Shown piece after piece: positions 24,217 to 32,381 of a stretch of 42,735 bases of DNA; positions within the stretch are counted from its first letter, which is position 1, and each line of letters begins with the position of its first letter. A program made the translations under genes and the position numbers. The stretch is from contig CAUGOD010000025.1 in assembly GCA_959601025.1 (NCBI GenBank), positions 1-42,735 on the forward strand, in the 5' to 3' direction. The stretch comes from an uncultured Oscillospiraceae bacterium (lineage in GTDB: Bacteria > Bacillota > Clostridia > Oscillospirales > Acutalibacteraceae). Below the pieces are notes generated by a model. That model worked only from the letters and a program-made list of their open reading frames with translations, did not search any database and was not told the origin of the DNA.

Positions 24217-26316
24217 GTGGATAAGTATATTGGAAAACGGCTGGACGGCCGGTACGAAATTCGGGAGATCATCGGCGTGGGCGGTATGGCCTACGTCTAT
24301 AAGGCGTACGACACGATCGACGACCGGATCGTCGCCGTCAAGATTCTGAAGGACGAGTTTCTGGCCAACGAGGAGTTTACTCGGCGGTTCAAAAACGAGT
24401 CGAAGGCGATCGCCATCCTGTCCCACCCGAATATCGTCAAGGTGTACGACGTGAGCTTCGGCGAGCGGATGCAGTACATTGTCATGGAGTATATCGACGG
24501 GATCACGCTCAAGGAATACATCGAACAGCAGAAGGACATCCGCTGGAAGGAAGCCGTCCATTTTACCGTGCAGATTCTGCGCGCCCTTCAGCATGCACAC
24601 GATAAAGGGATCGTCCACCGGGACATCAAGCCCCAAAATATCATGCTCCTGCCGGACGGCACGATCAAGGTGACCGATTTCGGCATCGCCCGCTTCGCCC
24701 GCAGCGATATCCGGGCCACCAGCACCGCCGAAAAGGCGATCGGCTCGGTGCATTACATCAGTCCGGAGCAGGCGCGCGGCGATATCACTGACGAAAAAGC
24801 GGATATTTATTCGGTCGGCGTGATGCTGTATGAAATGCTGACCGGCCGTCTTCCCTTTGAGGCGGACAACGCGGTTTCGGTCGCCATTATGCAGATGCAG
24901 GCCGAGCCGAAAAAACCGAGCGAGATCAATCCCGACATCCCGGAAGGGTTGGAGGAGATCACCCTCAAGGCGATGCAGAAGGATCCCACCAAGCGGTATC
25001 AGACGGCGGCGGAAATGCTGTACGATATCGACGAATTCAAACGGAATCCGAGCATCCATTTTGAATACAAGTATTTTGTGGATGAAACCCCCACCCGCTT
25101 TGTGGAGGCGATCACCCGCGTCAAAGGAAGCGAACCGGAGGAGGACGCCAAGGGAGACGAGGACGAGGAAGAGGAGGAGCACAAGGGCCCTCCGGTGATT
25201 CCGATTCTCGCCGCCGTGGCCGGCGCGTTCGTACTGGTGGCCCTGCTGTTCGTGGGGGCGGTCTTTGTCCTTGGCATTTTCGACAAGGACTCCAAGGAGG
25301 ATGTAGAAGTCCCCAATTTTATCGGCATGGATTATATGGAAGAGGTTGTCAACAACAGCGAATATACCAGCAAATTTAAATTTAATATCGTAAAGGCTTC
25401 CGACGATGAGGCACCGGTGAATCAGATCATCGATCAGGATCCCAAGAGCCCCAAGAATATAAAGATTCACGATACGGTCACACTGACCATAAGCACCGGC
25501 CCGCAGATGATCGAGGTTCCGGTACTCGGCACCAACGAATCGAGCGAGGTGGTTCGCCAGCGGCTGGAGAACAAGGGCTTTGTGGTTCAGCCGGTGGAAC
25601 AGTCCAGCGACGAGATCGATGCCGGCCTGGTGATCAAGCTTTCCCCGTCGCCCGGCGAAAAAGCGGCCAAGGGCAGTATCGTGACGATGGTGGTCAGCAC
25701 CGGCAAGGAACCGGTGGCGGACGTGGCGGTGCCGAATGTGACCAAGGCGCTGCTTTCCAATGCGAAGAAGACCCTGGCGGAAAAGGGCTTCACCGTCAAT
25801 GACAGCAGCATTGTTTATCAGAACAGCACCGACCCGAACAATGTCCTGCCGGAGAATTACGTTATTTCACAGAGCCCGGCTGCCGATACCATGCTGACTC
25901 CCGGATCGGAGGTCAAGCTGGTGGTCAGCTCCGGCTACTGTGACGCTTCCATCCAGCTGGGGCTGCCGCTGCCGGAATCCTCCTCTTCCATCGCCCGGAT
26001 TAATGTGGAGGTCTACATCGATGGTGTGCAGGATACCGGCTTGTCCCTGACCAATATCCTTCCGCGGGAATATGGATCGCCGACTCTCAAATTCACCAAA
26101 CAGAAGGCTTCCTATGATGTGACAGTCCTGATCGGAGAAGTGGGCAAGGAACCGCAGAACTACAAGAAATTTACTGTCAACGGGAGAACCGGCAAGGTGA
26201 CGGAAACCAGGAGCTACGAATTCGTTTACAGCGAGGATACCCAGACGCCGACCTTCGGACCGACCGAGCCGACGGAACCGGGACCGCAGTTTGACTGGGA
26301 TAATCGGCTGCGTTAG
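24217..26316 (+). CDS. prkC: PASTA-domain Ser/Thr protein kinase
   Basis: 699-aa membrane kinase of the PrkC/Stk1 type. Cytoplasmic kinase domain with the Gly loop GVGGMAYVYKAYD, K42 in VAVKIL, HRDIKPQNIM and DFGIAR; one membrane segment (about 327-355); then three PASTA domains (about 362-427, 430-498, 503-575), which bind muropeptides or lipid II in homologues; then a ~120-residue C-terminal region rich in strands, ending with a Thr/Pro-rich tail. In Bacillus PrkC also signals germination. The start is GTG 24217, six bases after GAGG; GTG 24205 is also in frame but fits family N-termini less well (MDKYIGKRLDGRYEI). Confidence 0.96.
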   Translation: MDKYIGKRLDGRYEIREIIGVGGMAYVYKAYDTIDDRIVAVKILKDEFLANEEFTRRFKNESKAIAILSHPNIVKVYDVSFGERMQYIVMEYIDGITLKEYIEQQKDIRWKEAVHFTVQILRALQHAHDKGIVHRDIKPQNIMLLPDGTIKVTDFGIARFARSDIRATSTAEKAIGSVHYISPEQARGDITDEKADIYSVGVMLYEMLTGRLPFEADNAVSVAIMQMQAEPKKPSEINPDIPEGLEEITLKAMQKDPTKRYQTAAEMLYDIDEFKRNPSIHFEYKYFVDETPTRFVEAITRVKGSEPEEDAKGDEDEEEEEHKGPPVIPILAAVAGAFVLVALLFVGAVFVLGIFDKDSKEDVEVPNFIGMDYMEEVVNNSEYTSKFKFNIVKASDDEAPVNQIIDQDPKSPKNIKIHDTVTLTISTGPQMIEVPVLGTNESSEVVRQRLENKGFVVQPVEQSSDEIDAGLVIKLSPSPGEKAAKGSIVTMVVSTGKEPVADVAVPNVTKALLSNAKKTLAEKGFTVNDSSIVYQNSTDPNNVLPENYVISQSPAADTMLTPGSEVKLVVSSGYCDASIQLGLPLPESSSSIARINVEVYIDGVQDTGLSLTNILPREYGSPTLKFTKQKASYDVTVLIGEVGKEPQNYKKFTVNGRTGKVTETRSYEFVYSEDTQTPTFGPTEPTEPGPQFDWDNRLR

Positions 26317-26388
26317 GAAGCTCCCCGTTTAAATGGGGGCAATAAAGAACCATAAAGAAGATTCTCCATAAAGGAGAAGGAGACGTTC

Positions 26389-27273
26389 ATGGCGCAGGAA
26401 TGCAAGGGAATCGTTTTAAAATGTATCGGCGGCTTCTATTATGTAGAAGCCGCCGATATGGTATATGTGTGCCGCGCACGGGGAGCATTCCGCAACAGTG
26501 GCGTGACGCCGATGGCGGGGGATATGGCGACCATCGTCCTTTTGCCGGAGGGCGAGGGCTCGCTGGAAGCGATCGACGAGCGCCGGAACAGCCTGATCCG
26601 GCCTCCGGTGGCGAACCTTGATCTGTTGGCCGTGGTTGCTTCTATCGTGGAGCCGGCGCCCAGCACGCTGGTGATCGATAAAATGATCGCCGTGGCGGAA
26701 AGGAACCGTATCGAACCGATCGTGGTGGTGAACAAGGCCGATCTGCAGGATACGGCGCATCTGGAGCAGATTTACCGGACCGCCGGACTGGAGGTATTCC
26801 CGGTTTCCGCCCTCTCCGGGGCGGGAGTGGAAGCGCTTCGCTGTCGTCTGGAGGGGCAGGTGACGGCCTTCACCGGCAACTCGGGCGTGGGAAAATCTAG
26901 TATTCTGAACGCGATTGATCCCCGGTTTTCCCCACAGACCGGCGAGATCAGCCGAAAGCTGGGGCGCGGGCGGCACACCACTCGTTCCACCGAGCTGTAC
27001 CGGCTGGAAAACGGTGGGTATATTGTGGATACGCCCGGATTTTCGTCCCTGGAGCTGGAACGGGTACAACGGATTTATAAGGAGGAACTGCCGTATTGTT
27101 TCCGCGAATTTGTTCCTCTGCTCGGCCGGTGCCGCTTTACCAGCTGCTCCCATACCCGGGAGACGGGCTGCGCCATCCTTGAGGCAGTGGAACAGGGGAA
27201 GATTGCCCCCGAGCGGCATAAAAGCTATACAGCGATTTATGAGGAGATCAAGGATCTGAAAACCTGGCAGTAA
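26389..27273 (+). CDS. rsgA: ribosome small-subunit GTPase A
   Basis: 294-aa RsgA (YloQ/CpgA), a circularly permuted GTPase in 30S maturation. An OB domain leads (GIVLKCIGGFYYVEA), then G4 NKAD, G1 GNSGVGKSS (about 162-171), G3 DTPGF, and a C-terminal zinc site (C, C, H, C in YCFREF ... CRFTSCSHTRETGC). AAAGGAGAAGGAG precedes the ATG. A 15-bp perfect hairpin lies inside the OB-domain coding sequence (see 26424-26458). In Bacillus rpe follows rsgA; here thiN follows directly. Confidence 0.96.
   Translation: MAQECKGIVLKCIGGFYYVEAADMVYVCRARGAFRNSGVTPMAGDMATIVLLPEGEGSLEAIDERRNSLIRPPVANLDLLAVVASIVEPAPSTLVIDKMIAVAERNRIEPIVVVNKADLQDTAHLEQIYRTAGLEVFPVSALSGAGVEALRCRLEGQVTAFTGNSGVGKSSILNAIDPRFSPQTGEISRKLGRGRHTTRSTELYRLENGGYIVDTPGFSSLELERVQRIYKEELPYCFREFVPLLGRCRFTSCSHTRETGCAILEAVEQGKIAPERHKSYTAIYEEIKDLKTWQ
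26424..26458 (+). other. perfect 15-bp hairpin inside the rsgA coding region
   Basis: TATCGGCGGCTTCTA (26424-26438) pairs completely with TAGAAGCCGCCGATA (26444-26458), loop TTATG. It begins 35 bases after the rsgA start codon and encodes IGGFYYVEAAD. Part of the match follows from the residues used, but all 15 pairs being intact in coding sequence is unusual. Confidence 0.85.
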
Positions 27274-27304
27274 GCCGGTGAATTGGTAAAGGAAGTCGGC
27301 CTGT

Positions 27305-27994
27305 ATGGACGATAATCGGAATATGGAAATGAATCGACGGAGGCAAAACCGTTGTGTGATCTGCGCCGCCGGCCCTGTGGAAAACGCCGAAGCGCTCCGT
27401 CCGCTTCTTCGGCCGGACGACTGGGTGATCGCGGCGGACGGAGGCGTCGCCCTGGCCCGTCGGCTGGGGTTGACCCCTTCGCTCCTGGTGGCGGATTTTG
27501 ATTCCTCTCTCCGGCCGGAGTTTTCCTCCGGGAAACAGGAAGCCGCTGGTGTACCGATTGCCTCCCTGCCGGTGAAAAAGGACGATACCGACACTATGGC
27601 GGCCGCTCGGATCGCTCTGGACCGCGGATTTCGTGATTTCCTGCTTCTCGGCGGGACCGGGGGACGGTTGGATCACACCGTGGCGAATTTCGCGGTGCTG
27701 CTGCATCTCCGCCGGCATGGGGCCAGGGCGGTGATGGCGGACGAACATGGACGGACGGAACTGCTGCTGCCGGGGCGTTATCTTGTCGAACCGGAAGCGG
27801 GGATGAAGCTTTCCCTTCTTCCTTATGCCGGAGAGGTGACGGGGCTATCCGTGAAAAACGTGGAGTATCCCCTGGAAAACGCGACTTTGACCCCGGATTT
27901 TCCGCTTGGCGTAAGCAATGAGTTCGCTGGTTCCCGTCCTGTCGAAATTGCATTTGAAAAGGGAATCCTTCAGCTTTTTCTTTCAAAAGATTGA
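27305..27994 (+). CDS. thiN: thiamine pyrophosphokinase
   Basis: 229-aa thiamine diphosphokinase, making thiamine pyrophosphate from thiamine and ATP. CVICAAGP leads, with DDWVIAADGGVALARRLGLTPSLLVADFDS and KDDTDTMAAARIALDRGF, GGTGGRLDHTVAN (catalytic region) and the C-terminal beta domain with SLLPYAGEVTGLSVKNVEYPLEN. Length is near normal. It lies between rsgA and spoVM, as in Bacillus apart from the absent rpe. Confidence 0.93.
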   Translation: MDDNRNMEMNRRRQNRCVICAAGPVENAEALRPLLRPDDWVIAADGGVALARRLGLTPSLLVADFDSSLRPEFSSGKQEAAGVPIASLPVKKDDTDTMAAARIALDRGFRDFLLLGGTGGRLDHTVANFAVLLHLRRHGARAVMADEHGRTELLLPGRYLVEPEAGMKLSLLPYAGEVTGLSVKNVEYPLENATLTPDFPLGVSNEFAGSRPVEIAFEKGILQLFLSKD

Positions 27995-28081
27995 CACCAC
28001 ATCCGCCGTTCCGGAATATGCTGTTACTAAGACACGGGAAATCGCCGTGGTCGATATCAGCAGGAGGGACGGTGTTTTTTT

Positions 28082-28231
28082 ATGAGACGGTGCCATTGCA
28101 ATAACAGCGGCCTATGTTTCGCGGCCTTCGGCGCGGGACTGCTGATCGCCTCTCTCTGCCCGGCACAGCTGATTCTGGTATTGGCTGCGGCAGCGTTGGT
28201 GCTGCTTGGTGTTTCTCTGGTCAGAAATTGA
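28082..28231 (+). CDS. small Cys-rich membrane protein upstream of spoVM
   Basis: 49-aa ORF with a good Shine-Dalgarno (AGGAGGG about 11 bases ahead of ATG). N-terminus MRRCHCNNSGLCFAAFG has three cysteines in a CxC-x5-C pattern and a histidine; then two short hydrophobic helices (GAGLLIASLC and LILVLAAAALVLLGVSL) separated by CPAQ, and a short basic end (VRN). It could be a hairpin-type membrane peptide with an N-terminal metal or disulfide site. It is 17 bases before spoVM, so probably co-transcribed with it. I do not recognise a named family with confidence. Confidence 0.65.
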   Translation: MRRCHCNNSGLCFAAFGAGLLIASLCPAQLILVLAAAALVLLGVSLVRN

Positions 28232-28248
28232 ATGGAGGATGGTCGGCT

Positions 28249-28341
28249 ATGAAAATTGTGATCGTCAAGAGCCCGAAAATGTTTGGCGGTATCCTGCGGA
28301 AGATTTTTGGCATCAAGAAGGACAGCTACATAGAGCAGTGA
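28249..28341 (+). CDS. spoVM: stage V sporulation protein SpoVM
   Basis: 30-aa SpoVM, the amphipathic-helix peptide that marks the outer forespore membrane by sensing curvature and recruits SpoIVA for coat and cortex assembly. It aligns without gaps with the 26-aa Bacillus peptide at K2, K7, P9, K10, G13, G14, I15, R17 and G21, including Pro9, which matters for localisation. GGAGG lies nine bases before ATG. It has a four-residue longer, polar tail (SYIEQ). The short length makes it easy to miss. Confidence 0.93.
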   Translation: MKIVIVKSPKMFGGILRKIFGIKKDSYIEQ

Positions 28342-28360
28342 TAACAGAGAATTTCAAGAC

Positions 28361-28397
28361 AAAAGCTCTCCGTTCCATGGAACGGAGAGCTTTTTGC
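28361..28397 (+). terminator. terminator after spoVM
   Basis: A perfect palindrome (28362-28393), AAAGCTCTCCGTTCC with its complement through CCATGG, followed by TTTTTGC. It probably ends the long operon that starts at 13.8 kb. Confidence 0.85.
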
Positions 28398-28567
28398 TCG
28401 GGGATTGATTTTGGAAAGCCGCTTGCGTCATAGATGGCGGCCATACTTCACGTTTTCAGCCGCGAAACCGCGCTTTTTTCCCCCGCACGATTGATTTTTC
28501 ACCAAAACAGGCGCCTTTGCGTAAAATGGGGTATGTGCCGGTATACTACAGACAGGAGGCGGTTTTC

Positions 28568-29236
28568 ATGCGTCGATTTTTGGCCTTGCCCCGCCGCCGT
28601 GCGCCCCATTACGGGCCGAAAAGGGGAAGAAAAGGGCGGCTGTTTCTGTTCCTGCTCGTTTTGCTGGTCGTTGGATTGGTTGCGGCCGTCGATATCCGCA
28701 TCCGCCCGATGCTGAAAACCTATGGGGTGAATCAGGCGACCACCGCCGCCACGAAGGCAGTCAACGACGCGGCGCAGCGGGTTTTGGATGAAACAGGGAT
28801 GGGATACGACGATCTGGCCGTCGTCACCAAGGATGCAGAAGGAAACATCCTCTCGGTAAGCACCAATACCGCCAATATGAACCGCCTGAAATCAGCGGTG
28901 GGGGACGCGGTACTGCAGGAGCTGCAGCGGCAGGATACGCAGACGGTGGAGATTCCGCTCGGCAGTATCCTGGGAGGAGGGCTTTTGACCGGCCGGGGAC
29001 CAAAAATCCGCGTGAAGGTACCGATGGATTCCACGGTGGAAACCTCGTTCCGCAACGAATTCGAGGGAGCGGGAATCAATCAGACGCGGCACGAAATTAC
29101 GCTGGATGTGAAGGTAACGGTGTATGCCATGCTGCCGGATGAGGACACGGCAGTTGAGGTGGAGACCGGATTTACCGCGGCGGAAACTATTCTGATCGGC
29201 GAGGTCCCGCAATGGGCGGTTGTGGGCAAATCCTAA
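28568..29236 (+). CDS. yunB: sporulation protein YunB
   Basis: 222-aa YunB. Basic N-terminus (MRRFLALPRRR) and one membrane segment (RLFLFLLVLLVVGLVAAVDIRI) are followed by an outside domain with the family features INQTRHEITLDVKVTVYAMLPDEDTAVEVETGFTAAETILIGEVPQWAV. YunB of Bacillus is made under the mother-cell sigma factor E and contributes to sporulation. AGGAGG precedes the ATG. The 226-base gap before it holds the spoVM terminator and only a weak promoter candidate (TTGCGT and TATACT, 19 bases apart). Confidence 0.9.
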   Translation: MRRFLALPRRRAPHYGPKRGRKGRLFLFLLVLLVVGLVAAVDIRIRPMLKTYGVNQATTAATKAVNDAAQRVLDETGMGYDDLAVVTKDAEGNILSVSTNTANMNRLKSAVGDAVLQELQRQDTQTVEIPLGSILGGGLLTGRGPKIRVKVPMDSTVETSFRNEFEGAGINQTRHEITLDVKVTVYAMLPDEDTAVEVETGFTAAETILIGEVPQWAVVGKS

Positions 29237-29267
29237 GCGCCGGGATAGGATGCCGTAAGGAATTGTT

Positions 29268-29297
29268 TTGCATAAGGCCTGGGCTTTATGGTATAAT
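29268..29297 (+). promoter_or_regulatory. candidate ligA promoter overlapping repeat copy A
   Basis: -35 TTGCAT (29268-29273), 18 bases, extended -10 TGGTATAAT with consensus TATAAT (29292-29297). The -10 and everything after it is repeat sequence; the -35 is outside it. The resulting leader to ligA would be about 110 nt. Confidence 0.6.
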
Positions 29298-29376
29298 GTC
29301 GGCAGGGAGAAATGCGACAGCATTTCTCGATTGCGCCGCCGGAAAGCGTTGGCAGAGAACCCGGCCGGGCGGCGCT
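29288..29376 (+). repeat. structured ~90-bp repeat, copy A (ligA leader)
   Basis: Begins with ATGGTATAAT, then GAGAAATGC-GACA-GCATTTCTC (perfect 9-bp hairpin), TTGCGCCGCC, the conserved core CGTTGGCAGAGAACCC, and GGGCGGCGCT, which can pair back with GCGCCGCC. Same orientation as ligA, ending 36 bases before its start codon. Confidence 0.9.
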
Positions 29377-29412
29377 CTTAGGATAGGGTAAAGAGGATAA
29401 GAGGATAATACG

Positions 29413-31404
29413 ATGGATATGGAATTGCAGGAAGCCGGCCGCAGAGCCGAAGAACTTCGAGAGAAAATCAGAGAATACAGTCGTCTCTACTACGAGGAGG
29501 ATGCGCCGGCCATCGAAGACGATGAATTCGACGCGCTGACCCGGGAGCTCCGCGAACTGGAGAATCGGTATCCGCAGCTGATTACGCCGGACTCCTATAC
29601 GCAGCGGGTACAGGGGGCGGTATCCGCCCAATTTTCCCCGGTTCGCCATGAGGTGCCGCTGGAAAGCCTGCAGGACGTTTTTTCGCTGGAGGAGCTGCGG
29701 GAGTTTGACCGCCGTGTTCGTGAGACAGTGGATGCTCCTGTTTATGTGGTGGAGCCGAAGATCGACGGGCTTTCCATCGCGCTGGAATATGTGGACGGCC
29801 GGTTCGTCCGCGGCGCGACCCGCGGCGACGGCCAGGTGGGGGAGGACGTCACCCACAATCTGAGGACCATCCGCACCATCCCGAAAAAGCTGACGCGTCC
29901 GATTCCCCGCGTCGTTGTCCGCGGCGAGGTATATATGCCGCGGGAAAGCTTTGCCGCATTGGTGGAACGGCAGGAGCAGGAGGGGGAGAGGCCTTTTAAA
30001 AATCCCCGAAACGCCGCCGCCGGCTCCCTCCGTCAAAAGGACGCCGCCGTGACCCGCGGACGAAACCTGGATATCTTTGTCTTTAACCTTCAGCTGCTCG
30101 AAGGAGAAACCGTTGATTCCCATGACGCCTCTCTGGAGCTGATGAAGGGGCTGGGCTTTTATATTATTCCGTTTTATTCCGTCCACGATTCGATAGAAAG
30201 CGTGATCCGGGAAGTGGAGCGGATTGGGGAACAGCGGCGCTCTTTTTCCTACGATATCGACGGCGCGGTTGTAAAGGTGAACAGCTTTTCACAAAGAGAA
30301 CAGCTGGGAAGCACCGCGAAATTCCCCAAATGGGCATCCGCCTATAAATATCCGCCGGAGGAAAAGCGAACCACCCTTCTCGGTGTGGAAATCAACGTCG
30401 GAAGGACCGGCGTGCTGACGCCGACCGGCGTATTCGAGCCGGTCACGCTGGCGGGAACGACGGTAAGCCGGGCGACCCTGCACAACGAGGACTTTATCGC
30501 GGAAAAGGGGCTGTGCATCGGGGATACCGTCGTGCTCCGCAAGGCGGGAGATATCATTCCCGAGGTGGTCCGGGTCGAGGCGCACAAGCCCGATGTGGAG
30601 CCGTATGTGATGCCGCACGTCTGCCCCTCCTGCGGATCGGAAACCGTACGGGAGGAGGGAGAAGCCGCCCTTCGCTGTAATAATCCGGAATGCCCCGCTC
30701 AGCGCATCCGCAACCTGATCCATTTCGCCTCCCGGGACGCCATGGATATCGAGGGACTGGGACCCGCGGTAGTGGAACAGCTGGTTTCATCCGGACTTGT
30801 GAATAATGCTTATGACCTTTACAGCTTGAAAAAGGATGATGTAGCCGCCTTGGAGCGGATGGGAGAGAAATCGGCGGAGAATTTACTGTCTGCCATCGAA
30901 AAATCCAAGACCGACGAGCTATTTCGGGTGATATTTGCCCTGGGGATTCGTCACATCGGGCAGAAAGCGGCAAAGCTGCTGGCCGACCGTTTCGGTTCCA
31001 TGGAAGCGATTATGGAGGCTTCGGAGGAGGAGATCAGTGCGATCGACGGGTTTGGCGACGTCATGGCGGAAAGTACGGCTCGTTTCTTTGCCCTTTCCCA
31101 GTCCCGGCATTTTGTGGAGCAGCTTCGTCTGGCCGGAGTCAATATGGAGCAGCAGAGGGGCGAGGAAGAGGCTGACCGCCGCTTCGCCGGAATGACCTTT
31201 GTACTGACCGGGACTCTCCCGACTTTGAAGAGGGACGAAGCCTCGGCGATCATCGAACGGTACGGCGGGAAAACCGCCGGAAGCGTATCCAAAAAGACTT
31301 CGATCGTCCTCGCGGGAGAGGATGCGGGCAGCAAGCTGACCAAGGCGCAGCAGCTCGGCATCCGGATCATTGACGAAGCGGAGTTCCAGGCCATGCTGCA
31401 ATAA
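29413..31404 (+). CDS. ligA: NAD-dependent DNA ligase
   Basis: 663-aa bacterial ligase, sealing nicks in replication and repair with NAD as AMP donor. Adenylation lysine K116 in EPKIDGLSIALEY; OB fold; zinc finger with four cysteines (about 403-430, CPSCG, CNNPEC); helix-hairpin-helix repeats; C-terminal BRCT domain (about 585 on, RFAGMTFVLTGTLPTLKRDEA). Complete and of normal length. It is the only gene seen on its transcript and appears to be driven by repeat copy A. Confidence 0.97.
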   Translation: MDMELQEAGRRAEELREKIREYSRLYYEEDAPAIEDDEFDALTRELRELENRYPQLITPDSYTQRVQGAVSAQFSPVRHEVPLESLQDVFSLEELREFDRRVRETVDAPVYVVEPKIDGLSIALEYVDGRFVRGATRGDGQVGEDVTHNLRTIRTIPKKLTRPIPRVVVRGEVYMPRESFAALVERQEQEGERPFKNPRNAAAGSLRQKDAAVTRGRNLDIFVFNLQLLEGETVDSHDASLELMKGLGFYIIPFYSVHDSIESVIREVERIGEQRRSFSYDIDGAVVKVNSFSQREQLGSTAKFPKWASAYKYPPEEKRTTLLGVEINVGRTGVLTPTGVFEPVTLAGTTVSRATLHNEDFIAEKGLCIGDTVVLRKAGDIIPEVVRVEAHKPDVEPYVMPHVCPSCGSETVREEGEAALRCNNPECPAQRIRNLIHFASRDAMDIEGLGPAVVEQLVSSGLVNNAYDLYSLKKDDVAALERMGEKSAENLLSAIEKSKTDELFRVIFALGIRHIGQKAAKLLADRFGSMEAIMEASEEEISAIDGFGDVMAESTARFFALSQSRHFVEQLRLAGVNMEQQRGEEEADRRFAGMTFVLTGTLPTLKRDEASAIIERYGGKTAGSVSKKTSIVLAGEDAGSKLTKAQQLGIRIIDEAEFQAMLQ

Positions 31405-31417
31405 ATCAGAGCGTGAT

Positions 31418-31465
31418 AAAAAAAGGAATCGACATTCGATTATAGGGAATGTCGATTCCTTTTTG
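31418..31465 (+). terminator. bidirectional terminator between ligA and the ArsC-like gene
   Basis: An 18-bp stem, AAAAAGGAATCGACATTC (31420-31437) with its exact complement (31447-31464). Runs of A at the left and T at the right give a U tract in both directions. It serves ligA (+) and the minus-strand ArsC-like gene. Confidence 0.85.
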
Positions 31466-31523
31466 GCGTTCTTTTGTTATCTTCGGCCGAATGGAAAGCC
31501 TTCAAGCCTGTGAATCCGCCTGT

Positions 31524-31859
31524 CTACTCCCAGCTTTTCCATATTTCCGGCCGAACTCCCACGGTCGCCTGCCGGCCGTTTCGGACGATCGGGGTACGGA
31601 ACAACCGGGGATTTTCCAGCAACTTCGCCTCTTTGTCGCTTTCATGAGCGAGATACCGAAGTAGGGCCGCGTCCGGCGCTTTCTCGTCGATCAGAGCGTC
31701 CAGGCCGCCGACCGCTGCTTTTATGCTGGCCAGTTCGCCCTTGCTCATGCCGAATTTGGCCACATCAATACTTTGAAAGCGGATTTTCCGTTCCTTAAAA
31801 TACCGTTCCGCCTTTTTGGTATCGAAGCACTTGCTTTTCCCAAAAATCTGTATGTTCAT
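31524..31859 (-). CDS. ArsC/Spx-family thioredoxin-fold protein
   Basis: 111-aa ArsC/Spx superfamily protein. MNIQIFGKSKCFDTKKAERYFKERKI carries a single cysteine (C11) in the position of the reductase cysteine; SIDVAKFGMSKGELASI and RTPIVRNGRQATVGVRPEIW (the RTPxxR segment) match the family. There is no CxxC as in Spx, so it resembles the arsenate-reductase-like YffB/ArsC group; the substrate is unknown. Frame extends to GTG 31886, but ATG 31859 fits homologous N-termini. It is separated from the ACT gene by 31 bases and may be co-transcribed with it. Confidence 0.85.
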   Translation of the reverse strand: MNIQIFGKSKCFDTKKAERYFKERKIRFQSIDVAKFGMSKGELASIKAAVGGLDALIDEKAPDAALLRYLAHESDKEAKLLENPRLFRTPIVRNGRQATVGVRPEIWKSWE

Positions 31860-31890
31860 TCCGTTCACTCTTTCACACCAGTTCACACCT

Positions 31891-32283
31891 TTATTCCTTT
31901 TGCTCGTCGCGGATGGTATACCCTGCCTCCGACAGCGTAGCCTTTGTCCGTTCCCGGTTTTTCTGCCGAAGCAGAAGATAATCGGTGTCGTAGGTGGATA
32001 CGGCGAAAATCGGAATTTGTTCCTCCGCCAGCCGCGACGCGATCGGGGCCAGTACCCCTGTCAGGGAAAAATCCAGCGGCCCTTCCAGCCGCAGCGCCGC
32101 CCAGCCGGTTTCGACGGACAGGCAGCCGGCCGGAACGGCCCGCTCCTCGCAAACCAGAGAAATCTCCTGATCGGTGCGGGCAAAGAAGACCAGGCGGCCG
32201 GGCAGGCTGGCAATTGTGGATTCGTCCGGCCAGCTGTTCAGCTTGCAGACAGCATACCGGCCGCTTAAAAAGGTCAGAGTCAA
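31891..32283 (-). CDS. ACT-domain protein
   Basis: 130-aa protein resembling the CASTOR/POLLUX-like ACT proteins of Firmicutes, probably a small-molecule sensor. It has two ACT-like halves: an N-terminal part (YAVCKLNSWPDESTIASLPGRLVFFARTDQEISLVC) and a C-terminal part (DFSLTGVLAPIASRLAEEQIPIFAVSTYDTDYLLLRQ). The ligand is not known. No ATG suits; TTG 32283 lies seven bases after AAAGGAAG and gives (M)TLTFLSGRYAV, the expected start. It lies beyond the terminator of the symporter gene. Confidence 0.8.
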   Translation of the reverse strand: MTLTFLSGRYAVCKLNSWPDESTIASLPGRLVFFARTDQEISLVCEERAVPAGCLSVETGWAALRLEGPLDFSLTGVLAPIASRLAEEQIPIFAVSTYDTDYLLLRQKNRERTKATLSEAGYTIRDEQKE

Positions 32284-32339
32284 GGCGTCGCTTCCTTTCG
32301 TTTTTTGATGGGGCTGGGCGGAACAAGGCCGAACAGGAT

Positions 32340-32374
32340 GAAAAGAGGACCGTGCCGTTAGCATGATCCTCTTT
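32340..32374 (-). terminator. putP terminator
   Basis: Stem AAGAGGA (32343-32349) with TCCTCTT (32367-32373). On the minus strand it is followed by TTTTCATCC. It lies just downstream of the symporter stop. Confidence 0.65.
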
Positions 32375-32381
32375 ATGTCGG

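Noticed and set aside
23431..25470. 679-aa antisense frame opposite prpC and prkC
   Set aside because: Shadow of the kinase/phosphatase pair, with no ribosome site and no family features.
27991..28019. Promoter for the small ORF and spoVM (TTGACA overlapping the thiN stop)
   Set aside because: A consensus -35 is there, but the -10 at the right distance is only GAATAT; sporulation sigma factors would use other boxes, so I do not call it.
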